Origin: Sporosarcina luteola
Lineage (GTDB): Bacteria > Bacillota > Bacilli > Bacillales_A > Planococcaceae
Direction of reading: 5' to 3'
Assembly: GCF_023715535.1 (NCBI RefSeq)
Contig: NZ_JAMBOI010000002.1
Span: 310,001-374,000 of the forward strand
DNA: 64,000 nucleotides
In this document: positions 27,365-36,910 of the stretch, one piece after another
Numbering within the stretch: position 1 is the first letter of the stretch
Layout of the letters: each line of letters opens with the position of its first letter
The notes under the pieces: model-generated
Told to the model about the DNA's origin: nothing
Databases searched by the model: none
Seen by the model: only the letters and a program-made list of their open reading frames with translations
Position numbers and translations under genes: made by a program

Positions 27365-27452
27365 ATTAATTTTTCCCCTCTCGGATTGTGAGTGTACTTG
27401 CCTCTGTCAGTCGGCAGTACGTTGGCATCCTCTGTCTGAGGTCCTGCCGGTG

Positions 27453-27833
27453 TTAGCTGAGCACGATTGTGCCGTCGATGTTTGTGAATAATTGGTCTTT
27501 CGCTTCCTTGCGATCCATCGCTGTAATGACTGTGGAATTTTTTGCGCTGATGATCAGTGCTGCTTGATCCATCAGTACAAGCGATTCTTTGATTCCCTTC
27601 ACTTTTGCTTCATTCACCTTGTCTGTGATGTGCGCCCATTCAGTTTCTGAAATATGAATGTTCCGTTCCTTCAGTCTGTCATTTGCGTGTTTGCTGATTT
27701 TTAATTCCTGCGGCTGGATCGCCTTGTTCAGCTGTTCGATAAATGACTGTTTCGGCTGTGGCGGTGTTTTCAAAGGTTGTCCATGGCGGATGAGTGGCTG
27801 CGATGGAACGTGGTGGATGTTTAACTTGTCCAT
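27453..27833 (-). CDS. Flagellar operon protein, TIGR02530 type
   Basis: Conserved small protein encoded between flgD and flgE in many Firmicutes; its role is not established. 126 residues: a Pro/Gln-rich start (PSQPLIRHGQPLKTPPQPKQ), then a compact domain with KISKHANDRLKERNIHIS and a C-terminal DRKEAKDQLFTNIDGTIVLS. No membrane helix or signal is visible. Position suggests a part in hook assembly or its export order. It lies 19 bases after flgD and 88 bases before flgE. Confidence 0.85.
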   Translation of the reverse strand: MDKLNIHHVPSQPLIRHGQPLKTPPQPKQSFIEQLNKAIQPQELKISKHANDRLKERNIHISETEWAHITDKVNEAKVKGIKESLVLMDQAALIISAKNSTVITAMDRKEAKDQLFTNIDGTIVLS

Positions 27834-27851
27834 ACACTCGCTCCTTTTTTG

Positions 27852-28499
27852 TTATTGACTGATGGATGTGAATGAATCGCCATCGATTCTTGTACCGTCG
27901 TCCAATATATATTGGAGTTTTCCTTCCTTATTGGAAACGGATACGACTAGACCTGATTTTTCTTCTTCTCCATTCATATAGCCGACTATTTTCCCGATTA
28001 AAAGACTGGCTTCAACTAAACTATTCGTATTTCCTGAGTCTGCTAGCACTTCAGAAATATTGCCGGGTGTGAGTTCTTTTCCGTCCGCCATTGTAAAGAC
28101 GACAGATCCGTTTACGAATTTCGCGGATTGGATAATACCTGTCCCTTCATTGACGATCGGTTTGCCTGCTTCGTCCTTCATTTCGGTCATTTCGTGCCAA
28201 CGAACATTCTTTCCGACGAATTGATTGTATTGAATCAATTGAGATTGGTTTTGTGCCTCAGCGAACTTTTCAAATGCGCTTGCCAAGTTCATTGTTTGTT
28301 CTAATGATGAAAACTGTGCCATCTGTGCGATGAATTCATTATCTTTCATCGGGTTTGTCGGATCCTGGTTTTGCAGCTGTGCAATAAGGATTTTCATGAA
28401 TGCATCCTTGCCCATCGTTTCAGGACCTGTTTGCCGTTGGTCCCGTTGTTTATTTATAAGAAACATTGATTCCGTAATCGGTTTTTGTCCATCTATCAT
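27852..28499 (-). CDS. flgD: Flagellar hook assembly protein FlgD
   Basis: Hook cap on which FlgE polymerises. 215 residues: N-terminal export region with the FlgD signature KDAFMKILIAQLQNQDPTNP and MKDNEFIAQMAQFSSLEQ, then a C-terminal beta domain. Start ATG 28499 is three bases after the fliK stop. In B. subtilis the ortholog was formerly ylxG. Assignment is firm. Confidence 0.95.
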   Translation of the reverse strand: MIDGQKPITESMFLINKQRDQRQTGPETMGKDAFMKILIAQLQNQDPTNPMKDNEFIAQMAQFSSLEQTMNLASAFEKFAEAQNQSQLIQYNQFVGKNVRWHEMTEMKDEAGKPIVNEGTGIIQSAKFVNGSVVFTMADGKELTPGNISEVLADSGNTNSLVEASLLIGKIVGYMNGEEEKSGLVVSVSNKEGKLQYILDDGTRIDGDSFTSISQ

Positions 28500-28502
28500 T
28501 CA

Positions 28503-29753
28503 CTACACCTCCAGTTCAATCATATGTTCTTCAAACGAAAGCTCTTCTTCCGATGATTGGTTCTTTTTGTTATCATCCGTCTGTTGCTCACGTTTGAATT
28601 GTTCATTAAACGATTGTTCACGTTCATTTCTCTGCGATTCTTGGATTGTCTGGGCTATGTCAACGCGGTCAACTTGCAAGTTCTGCTGATTAAATGCGTG
28701 TTTCAGTTGATGCAACTGACTATCAAGCATTCCTTTGGCAAGTGCCGTTGATGCAAGAATCCTTGCTGTCATGACTCCATTCGTTTCAAGCAGCTCGATA
28801 CGGATTTGGCCGAGATGTTCAGGATATAACTTGATGAGCATCCGATTAGTTCCGCCAACTTGTCCGAAGTTGGACCTTTTCATTAACGCCTGCATTTCCC
28901 TGAGTAGTGTTTCGCTTCGATTTGTTGGATTCGGTTCAGCTTGCTGTATAGGCATTTCTGCTTTAACTATTGTTGAAGTTGCATGTACAGCACCAGATTG
29001 CGGTGTTGTATCAGCTTGTTTCTGCCCAGATCCTTCTGCATTTGCGGATGTTGAAGAATTCGTTTCAAGGACGATTCTAAAATCGGTTTTTTGATTCAAG
29101 AATGGCAATTGTTCCTGCTTCCCTGCTGTTTCCATCCTCTGTTCGAAATGACCAGCAGCCGCTGTCATCATATGGCGAAAACTATCGACCTTTTGCTCCA
29201 TCCATAAATCCATATCTGATTTCGGAGCCAACAATTCTATCGTTTTTAGTAAGGATAGAAGTTGGGTAGCCTCATTCTTTGTTCCAGGATTTTGAAGTTC
29301 CTCATTCAAATTTTCGAAAAAACGGATTCCAGCTTCATCGATCATGTTCAACAATGTCCACATATCGGCGGAGATGTTCAATTCCTCAGTTTCGCCTTTA
29401 GATATGCCGGCTTCTTCCAACAATTGTTGAAGCTTTTTGAGCATTTCTTCAGGATTGATCGACAACCAATTTGCTACTTCTTCTAAGCTTCCGCTGCTTC
29501 CAAAAGCAACATGCTCGTTACCTTGAATCGCTTGTACAGCACTTTCCAAACCTTCAACAGTTGTAGCATTAAATAGATTTGGAATCGATTCGATTGGAAT
29601 TTCTCCGTTAGTCGGACTCTTCGCTTTAGGCGTTTTTGAAGTAACGCCGGCGAATACCGCTCCGAACTTGGAATTGGCCGGACCGCCGTTTTGCATTTTG
29701 TTTGTTGAAACTTGATTTATGCCTATCCTCGTTTGCAATGCTACAATGTTCAC
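28503..29753 (-). CDS. fliK: Flagellar hook-length control protein FliK
   Basis: Molecular ruler that is exported during hook growth and then flips FlhB specificity. 416 residues: a long low-complexity, Gln/Ser/Thr-rich N-terminal ruler region and a C-terminal globular domain (about 300-370; LIKLYPEHLGQIRIELLE, then AKGMLDSQLHQLKHAF). The start is GTG 29753 behind GGAGGTG, giving NIVALQTRIG after the initiator. Identification rests on the C-domain and on its place between ylxF and flgD. Confidence 0.92.
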   Translation of the reverse strand: MNIVALQTRIGINQVSTNKMQNGGPANSKFGAVFAGVTSKTPKAKSPTNGEIPIESIPNLFNATTVEGLESAVQAIQGNEHVAFGSSGSLEEVANWLSINPEEMLKKLQQLLEEAGISKGETEELNISADMWTLLNMIDEAGIRFFENLNEELQNPGTKNEATQLLSLLKTIELLAPKSDMDLWMEQKVDSFRHMMTAAAGHFEQRMETAGKQEQLPFLNQKTDFRIVLETNSSTSANAEGSGQKQADTTPQSGAVHATSTIVKAEMPIQQAEPNPTNRSETLLREMQALMKRSNFGQVGGTNRMLIKLYPEHLGQIRIELLETNGVMTARILASTALAKGMLDSQLHQLKHAFNQQNLQVDRVDIAQTIQESQRNEREQSFNEQFKREQQTDDNKKNQSSEEELSFEEHMIELEV

Positions 29754-29797
29754 TCTCTTTTCACCTCCTCTCAATAAATGCCACCTTCAGCTTCCGC

Positions 29798-30403
29798 TTA
29801 CTTTGTCATGAGACTTGTGTACTTTGCGGCATCTTCAGGCGACATCTTTTCTAATATCGGTGCGAGAACTTCAGGTTTTAGGTTGCTAAGTAATTGGATT
29901 GCTTCCGCATCGCTCATTTTCGTGATGACGGGGGCTGCTGACTTTGCCGACATTTTCTCGAATGTTGAAATGATTTCTTTCATGTCGCGTTTATAATCAT
30001 CTTTCTCCGTTTTCAACGCTTCAATTTGAGCCAACAAGCTTTTTTGTTCATCCAGCAAAGACTTTTTTTCGTCTGCTGATTTCGCAAGATCTTCTTGGAG
30101 TTTGAACAGTTCGGCTTCCTTCTCTTGGATTTTCGCCTGCAATTCGACGACACGCTCTTCGATGATCAAGTCGCTGCCTTTTTCATCATCAACCTGCTTT
30201 TCTGCTGTGAATGGAAGGGATTGTGTCCATTCCTTCGCTTTGTCAAAAACGTTCACATCAGCGACATATGCGATGATCAATAGCACCATCGTCGTGAAAA
30301 GAAGCGGAATGAGAGTCCATAGCAACACTTCCTGGAAGAGGCGGGTGCCTTTCTTCTTTTCAACGATCTTCTCGTCAGTTTGCAGTTTTGAGTTCCTTGC
30401 CAA
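29798..30403 (-). CDS. ylxF: YlxF/MotE-like flagellar protein with MgtE-N-type tail
   Basis: Membrane protein of the fla/che operon; related MotE proteins act as chaperones for stator MotB-MotC in other bacteria, but a role here is inference. 201 residues: basic cytoplasmic start, one membrane helix at about 27-49 (LLWTLIPLLFTTMVLLIIAY), a long coiled coil at about 80-145 rich in E, K and L, and a C-terminal MgtE-N-like helical repeat (SDAEAIQLLSNLKPEVLAPI). It follows fliJ by one base. Confidence 0.85.
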   Translation of the reverse strand: MARNSKLQTDEKIVEKKKGTRLFQEVLLWTLIPLLFTTMVLLIIAYVADVNVFDKAKEWTQSLPFTAEKQVDDEKGSDLIIEERVVELQAKIQEKEAELFKLQEDLAKSADEKKSLLDEQKSLLAQIEALKTEKDDYKRDMKEIISTFEKMSAKSAAPVITKMSDAEAIQLLSNLKPEVLAPILEKMSPEDAAKYTSLMTK

Positions 30404-30404
30404 A

Positions 30405-30857
30405 TTACCACCCTGTTTCTCTTCGATGGAACTTCAATGTTGATAATTCATCCAACAAACTTGCTTCCGCTTGTTCCACTTCAGTACGATAATGTTCTTT
30501 ATCTTTTTCCTTCATCTTTTCAAACTTTTTCACTTCGATTGTCTTCTCCAGCAACTTCTCTTCAAACCAATTCATTTTGGAACGGGCTTTAAAGACTGAT
30601 TGCTGCAGGCCCTCGATCCGTTTATCGAGGCTATCGATAAATCTGGCATAGTGATGGATTTCATTGATGGAAAAGCCTGTCGTCATTTTTTCCTGATGTT
30701 CGGCAATGACGTCTTCCTTCCGTTTCAATACTTCATATAATTCGGTTGCGACCGTTTCGAAAGATTCGACTGCTTTCTTGAATTCTATCTCGGTCTCCGT
30801 TTTCACCTGTTCCCGGTAATTGAGCACCTTTTCAAATCGGTATTCATAAGGTTTCAT
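30405..30857 (-). CDS. fliJ: Flagellar export chaperone/stalk protein FliJ
   Basis: Coiled-coil stalk of the FliI hexamer, structurally like the gamma subunit of F1-ATPase. 150 residues, almost wholly helical and charged, starting MKPYEYRFEKVLNYRE, the typical FliJ opening. It overlaps the fliI stop by four bases and is followed immediately by ylxF. Confidence 0.93.
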   Translation of the reverse strand: MKPYEYRFEKVLNYREQVKTETEIEFKKAVESFETVATELYEVLKRKEDVIAEHQEKMTTGFSINEIHHYARFIDSLDKRIEGLQQSVFKARSKMNWFEEKLLEKTIEVKKFEKMKEKDKEHYRTEVEQAEASLLDELSTLKFHRRETGW

Positions 30858-32185
30858 CGTGTACCTCCTCCTGGAGCAAGCGATATCAATTCTTCGATGC
30901 TGTCTTCCATCTTCACATTCTCTTGATAACTCTGCTTCAAAAAGTTGGTGATATGCGCCTCGTATTCGATGGCTTCATCGATTTCCCTTGAAGTGCCACG
31001 CTTATACGCTCCGATATTGATTAGATCTTCCGACTTGTCATATGTGTAATACAATTCCCGAAGCTTTTCGGCTGCTCTGACATGTTCCGGACTAGCAATA
31101 TGATTCATGAGACGGCTTACGCTTTTCAAGACATTAATGGCTGGATATTGCCCTTTGTTGGCAAGTGTCCTATCCAAGACAATATGGCCATCAAGTATAC
31201 CTCGCACCGCGTCGGCAATAGGCTCGTTCATGTCATCGCCATCAACAAGCACTGTGTAAAATGCCGTAATCGCGCCGACATCGTTTGTTCCGGTCCGTTC
31301 CAAAAGCTTTGGTAAAATCGAGAATACAGATGGCGTGTAGCCGCGCGTTGCTGGGGGCTCTCCTACCGCAAGCCCGATTTCCCTTTGCGCCATGGCGACT
31401 CGGGTGACGGAATCCATCATGAGCATGACGTTCAATCCTTTATCCCGGAAATACTCTGCAATCGCCGTAGCTGTGAAGGCTCCTTTAATTCTCATTAAGG
31501 CAGGCTGGTCGGAAGTTGCTGCAACAACGATTGTCTTGCTTAATCCATCGGGACCTAAATCCCGCTCGATGAACTCCCGGACTTCACGACCACGTTCTCC
31601 GATCAGACCAATAACATTCAAATCAGCCGTTGTATTTCTTGCAATCATCCCGAGCAAAGTGCTTTTTCCAACGCCCGACCCCGCGAAAATCCCGACCCTT
31701 TGGCCATTTCCGACGGTCAACATCCCGTCAATCGCTTTGACACCGACAGCGAGTTTTTCACTGATGGGCATTCTCGTCATTACATTCGGCGGATCCTGTT
31801 CCGTACGCACTGTTGACAAACCTTTCGGAAGAGGACTGCCGTCAATCGGGTTTCCCATGGAATCAAGGACTTTTCCGATCAGGTTCATTCCGATTTTCAC
31901 CTCAAGCGGCTTCCCGGTGCATTCGACAAGGCAGCCGCTCGATATGTCAGTGATACTCGAATACGGCATCAGGATGACAATTTCTTCTCTGAAGCCAACG
32001 ACTTCGGCCAAAATGACAGAGTCTTCTTTGCCTCCATTATTTAGGTGAATGCGGCATACATCCCCGACTGAGCTTTCAGGTCCTTGTGATTCAATCATCA
32101 GGCCGACTACCCGTACGACGCGTCCAAACTTTGGAAATGAATTCATTTTCGGAATGACTTCCAACAGTTCCTTCGCTTTTTTCAT
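30854..32185 (-). CDS. fliI: Flagellum-specific export ATPase FliI
   Basis: Hexameric ATPase energising flagellar protein export. 443 residues with Walker A GSGVGKSTL near 167-175, Walker B region NVMLMMDSVTRVAMAQRE, and the type III ATPase signature PPATRGYTPSVFSILPKLLER. Its neighbours fliH (regulator) and fliJ (stalk) flank it. It is separated from fliH by two bases. Confidence 0.98.
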   Translation of the reverse strand: MKKAKELLEVIPKMNSFPKFGRVVRVVGLMIESQGPESSVGDVCRIHLNNGGKEDSVILAEVVGFREEIVILMPYSSITDISSGCLVECTGKPLEVKIGMNLIGKVLDSMGNPIDGSPLPKGLSTVRTEQDPPNVMTRMPISEKLAVGVKAIDGMLTVGNGQRVGIFAGSGVGKSTLLGMIARNTTADLNVIGLIGERGREVREFIERDLGPDGLSKTIVVAATSDQPALMRIKGAFTATAIAEYFRDKGLNVMLMMDSVTRVAMAQREIGLAVGEPPATRGYTPSVFSILPKLLERTGTNDVGAITAFYTVLVDGDDMNEPIADAVRGILDGHIVLDRTLANKGQYPAINVLKSVSRLMNHIASPEHVRAAEKLRELYYTYDKSEDLINIGAYKRGTSREIDEAIEYEAHITNFLKQSYQENVKMEDSIEELISLAPGGGTR

Positions 32186-32187
32186 CG

Positions 32188-32967
32188 TTAGTCACCACTC
32201 TCCAACAGTTCAACGAGTTTCTCTTTGAGCTCGTTCAATTGTTCATCGACGCTGACAACTATACGGCCCTGGTTCGTTTCGATAATACAATCGTTCGTAT
32301 TGAAGTCGTCATTTGCAAAAATAAGGAAAGGGACATCAGGCGGGAAGATGGAAGCAAGTTCAGCCCGGTTGGACGAGACAAGTTCAAATTGGAAGACCGA
32401 TACATATAGTTTGATCTCCTTCATTTCCCTCGCTTCCTTCAATCCTCTTTTCACAATTGATAGGAAAGCATCCCCATCCTCTTCTAACGTCTTCCCAAGA
32501 ATACGCTCCGCCGTCCTCATCGCAATTTCCAATATGATTCTTTCTTGTTCTTCCAAGTATTTCAGTGCATTTTCCTTCGAATGTACAGTGACTTCATTTG
32601 CCGCTTTCAAAGACTCGCTCATATCGGATATTGACTTGCTCCTGCCTTCTTCGTATCCGACTTGAAACCCCTCTTCATAGGCTTGTTGCTGCAACGCCGT
32701 CTTCTCCTGCTCCCATGCTGCTTGCATAGCGGAAATATCCTCTTGTGCCATTTGCCTCATATGTTCCGCATCGGCTTTTTCCAGCTCGATTTGCCGTCTC
32801 GCATCTTTCAATATCCGGTCACGTTCTAAAATGAGGGATTCTTTTGAAATCAATTCCTCTTTTCCGTCAATCTTCGGCATATGCAAATTACGGATTGTTA
32901 TTTCCTTGACGTTGCCTTCTTCAGATATCGTCCGGGAAGAACGAAAAATGTTAGACAATGATGTCAT
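32188..32967 (-). CDS. fliH: Flagellar assembly protein FliH
   Basis: Regulatory partner of FliI that anchors it to the C-ring. 259 residues: a central coiled coil (about 45-105, RQIELEKADAEHMRQMAQED) with a GYEEGRSKS stretch of small-residue repeats, and a C-terminal V-ATPase-E-like domain (ILEIAMRTAERILGKTLEED). The start is inside fliG; ATG 32967 follows GGTGGAGGGG very closely, so a nearby TTG cannot be excluded. Confidence 0.9.
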   Translation of the reverse strand: MTSLSNIFRSSRTISEEGNVKEITIRNLHMPKIDGKEELISKESLILERDRILKDARRQIELEKADAEHMRQMAQEDISAMQAAWEQEKTALQQQAYEEGFQVGYEEGRSKSISDMSESLKAANEVTVHSKENALKYLEEQERIILEIAMRTAERILGKTLEEDGDAFLSIVKRGLKEAREMKEIKLYVSVFQFELVSSNRAELASIFPPDVPFLIFANDDFNTNDCIIETNQGRIVVSVDEQLNELKEKLVELLESGD

Positions 32968-33964
32968 CCCCTCCACCGCGGGCTATGATGATCTCGCCTG
33001 AATCTTCCAATCTTCGGATAATAGATACGATTCGTGCCTGTGCCTCTTCAACATCCCGCAAACGAACTGGCCCCATGACTTCCAATTCTTCCTGGAATGA
33101 TTCGGCCATCCGTTGTGACATATTTTTAAAGAGGATATCCCTCACTTCTCCACTGGACACCTTCATCGACAAGATAAGATCCTCATTTTCACACTCACGG
33201 ACAATGCGCTGAATCGAACGATTATCCAATGTGACAATGTCTTCGAAAACGAACATCCTTTTCCGAATTTCCTCCGCAAGCTCCGGATCTTGGATTTCGA
33301 GCGCATCCAAAATGGTCTTTTCGGTAGCTCTGTCGACTCCGTTCAACACTTGTACAACCGCATCGACCCCGCCTGTCTCCGTGAAATCCTGTGTGACTGT
33401 GGAAGATAGCTTCCTCTCCAAAACAGCTTCGATTTCGCTGATGACTTCGGGGGAAGTGGAATCCATCGTAGCTATCCGTTTTGCGATATCCGCTTGCATT
33501 TCCTGTGGAAGGGAGGACAGAATCATGCCTGCCTGTTCCGCTTCTAGGTAAGACAAAATCAATGCAATCGTCTGCGGATGTTCATTTTGAATGAAATTCA
33601 GAATTTGACCAGGCTCTGCCCTTCTTGCAAAATCGAAAGGTCTCACTTGTAAAGATGAAGTCAGGCGATTAATGATTGCTTGTGCGTGTTCTTTACCAAG
33701 CGCTTGTTCCAATACGGTTTTCGCATAACCGATTCCGCCTTGTGATATATAATCCTGCGCAAGTGCAATATTATGAAACTCCTCGATAATTTCCTCCTTG
33801 ACGTTGGAGTCTACTTTCTTTACACCGGAAATTTCAAGCGTTAACCGTTCGATCTCCTCTTCTGTTAAATGCTTATAGACGGCTGCCGAAACATCCGGAC
33901 CGAGAGATATGAGCAGAAGTGCAGCTTTTTGCTTACCCGTCATTCCTTTATCCTTCTTTACCAC
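32951..33964 (-). CDS. fliG: Flagellar motor switch protein FliG
   Basis: Rotor protein that contacts the stator and joins the MS-ring to FliM. 337 residues with armadillo-like middle domain (EHPQTIALILSYLEAEQAGMIL) and C-terminal torque helix (DNRSIQRIVRECENEDLILSM). Starts at GTG 33964 with GGAGGG eight bases upstream; an ATG nearer the site is out of frame. It is adjacent to fliF, its membrane anchor. Confidence 0.97.
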   Translation of the reverse strand: MVKKDKGMTGKQKAALLLISLGPDVSAAVYKHLTEEEIERLTLEISGVKKVDSNVKEEIIEEFHNIALAQDYISQGGIGYAKTVLEQALGKEHAQAIINRLTSSLQVRPFDFARRAEPGQILNFIQNEHPQTIALILSYLEAEQAGMILSSLPQEMQADIAKRIATMDSTSPEVISEIEAVLERKLSSTVTQDFTETGGVDAVVQVLNGVDRATEKTILDALEIQDPELAEEIRKRMFVFEDIVTLDNRSIQRIVRECENEDLILSMKVSSGEVRDILFKNMSQRMAESFQEELEVMGPVRLRDVEEAQARIVSIIRRLEDSGEIIIARGGGDDIIV

Positions 33965-33979
33965 TGGTTCATCCCTCCG

Positions 33980-35557
33980 TCACTCTTCGGCAATCCATGT
34001 TCTCAGCAACTTGGCAAATTCTTCAGGCTTATCCTTCGCCATCTTTTCAAGTTGCTTTCTGCGAAGGGTCGCTTCTGTTTCGTTTTGTTCCATATTGATA
34101 TCGTCTACCTGCAACGCTTCCCGCTGCTCTTCGAGTATCATCGCTTCTTCCAATTCGTTTTCCTGTCTGCGTTTGCGGAAGTAAGCAACGACCAAGATGG
34201 CAATGACTGCTAGTAAAGCTGCACCAATTGCATATACCCACCAAGGGATTGCACCTTTTGAAGATTGAGGTACGGTAACGAGCTTGCCATTAAAGTTTTG
34301 AGTAGTGATCGCAATTTTGCTTTCCCAGTAATCTCCTGGAAGTTCTGCCGGCAAGTAGGTTTTATCAATGGAAGTACTGATAATCGTCTCTAGAATATTC
34401 CTAATGTCACCTTCCACGTTATTCCCGTCGGATGGTTCCATCATAACTTGAATACCGATATCGCGAATTTTATAAGGGCTTTCTACGATATCCTTCCTGA
34501 TACGGTTCACTTCATTGTTAATTGTCTCTTCCAAGCGCTCATAATCGCCGTTAGCGTTGTTGCCCCCGACAAAGCTAGTCCGGTTATCTGTAGGATCTTC
34601 GCCTTCAGGAACGCCACCGGCAACAGCACCCTCCCCTGAGAATGACTCTGTGATCCTTTGGACACTGATTGCAAGGCTATCAAGATCCTCATCTATGCGA
34701 TCAACAAGATTTTCTTGTCTGTTCTCCTGTTTGAAGTCAATGTCTGTCGTTACGGAGACAACGACCTTATCCTGTCCCAACATCGTGCCAAGCATCATCT
34801 GCACTTTTCGTTGGAGATCGCGTTCAATGTTCTTTTTCATATCCATTTGATTAACAACATTCGTTCCAATTGAATGATCGGATGATTTCAAATCGAAGTA
34901 CTCGGAATACTGGTTCATGATAACGATATCGTCTGTAGATAAATTCGGTAAACTTTTTGATACTAAATTATATAAGGCGGTTATTTGAGGTTCCGTAAAC
35001 TGATGTCCAGGCTCCGTCTTCAACATGATTGCAGCACTTGCACTTTGTACAGTTTCATTCAAAAAGACGCTTTGTGTCGGCAATGTGAGCATTACATTTG
35101 CATCCTGCACCCCTTGGATCCCTTTAATAAGATTCGCCAACTCGGTTTGCATAGAAGCAAGCTTGATCATGTTGAATTCATTGTCTGTCGTTCCAAAACC
35201 GGCGTTCTGTGAGAAGAACGAATAATCGATAGTTCCCGTATTTGGGTACCCTTCCGCAGCAAGGGTGACAAGGAGGTCATCGACCCGTTCTTTCGGAACG
35301 AGGATCGAAGTGCCACCGGGTGCAATTTGGCTCGGGATGCCCTGTACATCAAGCTCTTCCTTGATCCTCCCGATTTCCGCGCGCGAGACGTCACTGTATA
35401 GAGGGACAAATTCCGTCTTTGACAGGAAGTAAGTCAAGAATGCAGCAAGAACAATAATAGCAGCCGCGGACCCGATATATGTTGTTTTTTGTCGTTTTGT
35501 GCGACTCGACCAGAACTGCTTCAAGTCAGTTCCAATTTTCGTCAATCTTTCTTTCAT
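33980..35557 (-). CDS. fliF: Flagellar MS-ring protein FliF
   Basis: Forms the MS-ring and export-gate housing. 525 residues: membrane helix at about 24-45, YscJ/FliF ring-building domains containing LYSDVSRAEIGRIKEELD and GTIDYSFFSQNAGFGTTDNE, a large extracytoplasmic region, a second membrane helix at about 447-468 and a short FliG-binding tail. Start ATG 35557 (MKERLTKIG) has GGGGGATC upstream; an earlier TTG reading is not supported. Confidence 0.97.
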   Translation of the reverse strand: MKERLTKIGTDLKQFWSSRTKRQKTTYIGSAAAIIVLAAFLTYFLSKTEFVPLYSDVSRAEIGRIKEELDVQGIPSQIAPGGTSILVPKERVDDLLVTLAAEGYPNTGTIDYSFFSQNAGFGTTDNEFNMIKLASMQTELANLIKGIQGVQDANVMLTLPTQSVFLNETVQSASAAIMLKTEPGHQFTEPQITALYNLVSKSLPNLSTDDIVIMNQYSEYFDLKSSDHSIGTNVVNQMDMKKNIERDLQRKVQMMLGTMLGQDKVVVSVTTDIDFKQENRQENLVDRIDEDLDSLAISVQRITESFSGEGAVAGGVPEGEDPTDNRTSFVGGNNANGDYERLEETINNEVNRIRKDIVESPYKIRDIGIQVMMEPSDGNNVEGDIRNILETIISTSIDKTYLPAELPGDYWESKIAITTQNFNGKLVTVPQSSKGAIPWWVYAIGAALLAVIAILVVAYFRKRRQENELEEAMILEEQREALQVDDINMEQNETEATLRRKQLEKMAKDKPEEFAKLLRTWIAEE

Positions 35558-35605
35558 TCTGATCCCCCGGTCTGCTAACATAATCTATAGTTTGAGTTAT
35601 ACGGA

Positions 35606-35914
35606 TTAGACAGGCATCCGAATAATTTCCTGGTACGCTTCGATGACCTTGTTTCGCACTTCCATCGTCGCACTCAATGCGATAGAGGCTTTTTGAGCGG
35701 TGATCATGACGTTATGCAAATCTACGTCTTCCCCTAACACAAGTTTTTGGGTCATTTTATCTGATTCGACTTGTTTGACGTTCACTTCCTGAATGGCTTC
35801 CTTCAAAAAAGCACCGAAGTTTTTCTGCGATTCAAACGGCGTCGGCTTGAGACTATCGTTGATTTTCAATAGTCCCGGCATGCTTACTGCGCCTTGGATA
35901 GATTGTATAGGCAT
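35606..35914 (-). CDS. fliE: Flagellar hook-basal body protein FliE
   Basis: Connects the MS-ring to the rod and is the first exported axial component. 102 residues ending with the family block DVDLHNVMITAQKASIALSA and VRNKVIEAYQEIIRMPV. It stands between flgC and fliF. Confidence 0.96.
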   Translation of the reverse strand: MPIQSIQGAVSMPGLLKINDSLKPTPFESQKNFGAFLKEAIQEVNVKQVESDKMTQKLVLGEDVDLHNVMITAQKASIALSATMEVRNKVIEAYQEIIRMPV

Positions 35915-35939
35915 TAGTCATCTCCTCCATTCCTGGTCA

Positions 35940-36401
35940 TTATTTCCCTATTTCAAGTGCTTTCATCAACATCGCTTTGTTTGCGTTCAACACCGTCACA
36001 TTCGCTTCATAGGATCTTGTCGCGGACATAAGGTCAATCATTTCTCTTAACGGGTCCACATTCGGCATTTGAACATATCCTTCGTCATTAGCATCAGGAT
36101 GGCTTGGATCATAGACAAGCTTGAACGGAGTTTCCCTATCTTCCTGTATGCGGGAAACTGTCACCCCGTGCCCCGCCGCTCCTCTATCGCGGCTTCCCAT
36201 TGCTGATTGCAACATCGTAGAGAATCGTCCTTCCATCGGTTGGAAGCTGACAGTTTTGCGGCGATACGGCTGCCACTCGCCGTTTACCATCTTCCCCCGC
36301 GTTGTTTCAATATTCGCCATATTGGACGAGATAACATCCATCCTTAGCCGCTGAGCAGTGAGGGCCGAGGCGGAAGTGTTCAGGCTATGGAATATAGACA
36401 T
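35940..36401 (-). CDS. flgC: Proximal rod protein FlgC
   Basis: Proximal rod subunit. 153 residues with the rod/hook N-terminal motif (LNTSASALTAQRLRMDVISS then MANIETTR) and the C-terminal D0 helix (LMSATRSYEANVTVLNANKA). Two bases separate it from flgB and 25 from fliE. Confidence 0.97.
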   Translation of the reverse strand: MSIFHSLNTSASALTAQRLRMDVISSNMANIETTRGKMVNGEWQPYRRKTVSFQPMEGRFSTMLQSAMGSRDRGAAGHGVTVSRIQEDRETPFKLVYDPSHPDANDEGYVQMPNVDPLREMIDLMSATRSYEANVTVLNANKAMLMKALEIGK

Positions 36402-36403
36402 TG

Positions 36404-36796
36404 TTATCTGCCTCCTTTAATGACATTTTGAAGGGAGTTGAATTTGCTGTTCAGACGATCGACTAATGCATTATAGTAAATCTGGTTTGCCGCCAGATCT
36501 GCCTGTTCCTTGTCCATATCCACCCCATTGCCATCTTGCCGATAATTATAATCGGCATATTTGGCTATACCCGAATTCGAAACTTTCGAAGAGAAGTCAA
36601 AATGGAGTACATCCGTCCGATATGAATTAATCGGTTTACTCTGGGCTTCCTGCATCATTTGTTTAAAGTTGACATGTTTCGACTTGTAATTCGGCGTGTC
36701 GACATTTGCAATATTTTGCGAAATAACTTTTCCTTTTGTAGAAGAAAAGTTCAAACCTTGCTCCAACAGTGAAATTGTTGATCCATAAATGTTCAT
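36404..36796 (-). CDS. flgB: Proximal rod protein FlgB
   Basis: First gene of the fla/che operon; proximal rod subunit. 130 residues with SQNIANVDTPNYKSKHV, the rod-protein hallmark, and a C-terminal helix around LAANQIYYNALVDRLNSKF. ATG 36796 follows GAGGTGAG. A sigma-A-type promoter lies 85-114 bases upstream. Confidence 0.97.
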   Translation of the reverse strand: MNIYGSTISLLEQGLNFSSTKGKVISQNIANVDTPNYKSKHVNFKQMMQEAQSKPINSYRTDVLHFDFSSKVSNSGIAKYADYNYRQDGNGVDMDKEQADLAANQIYYNALVDRLNSKFNSLQNVIKGGR

Positions 36797-36880
36797 TAAT
36801 CTATCTCACCTCTACTTGTTTAATAGTTATATATGAGGAATAATCTTTTCTAGTAAACTTACAATTAAAACACATATCTT

Positions 36881-36910
36881 ATTGTATCGGATTTTGGCGA
36901 ACTTTGTCCA
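36881..36910 (-). promoter_or_regulatory. Sigma-A-type promoter of the fla/che operon
   Basis: -35 TGGACA (36905-36910), 18-base spacer, -10 TACAAT (36881-36886) on the minus strand, giving a leader of about 80 bases before flgB. Two inverted repeats lie just upstream of the -35: TAATC/GATTA (36917-36932) and GGTCG/CGACC (36933-36945), possible regulator sites. The whole codY-flgB gap (36797-37093) otherwise shows only the codY terminator. Confidence 0.75.
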
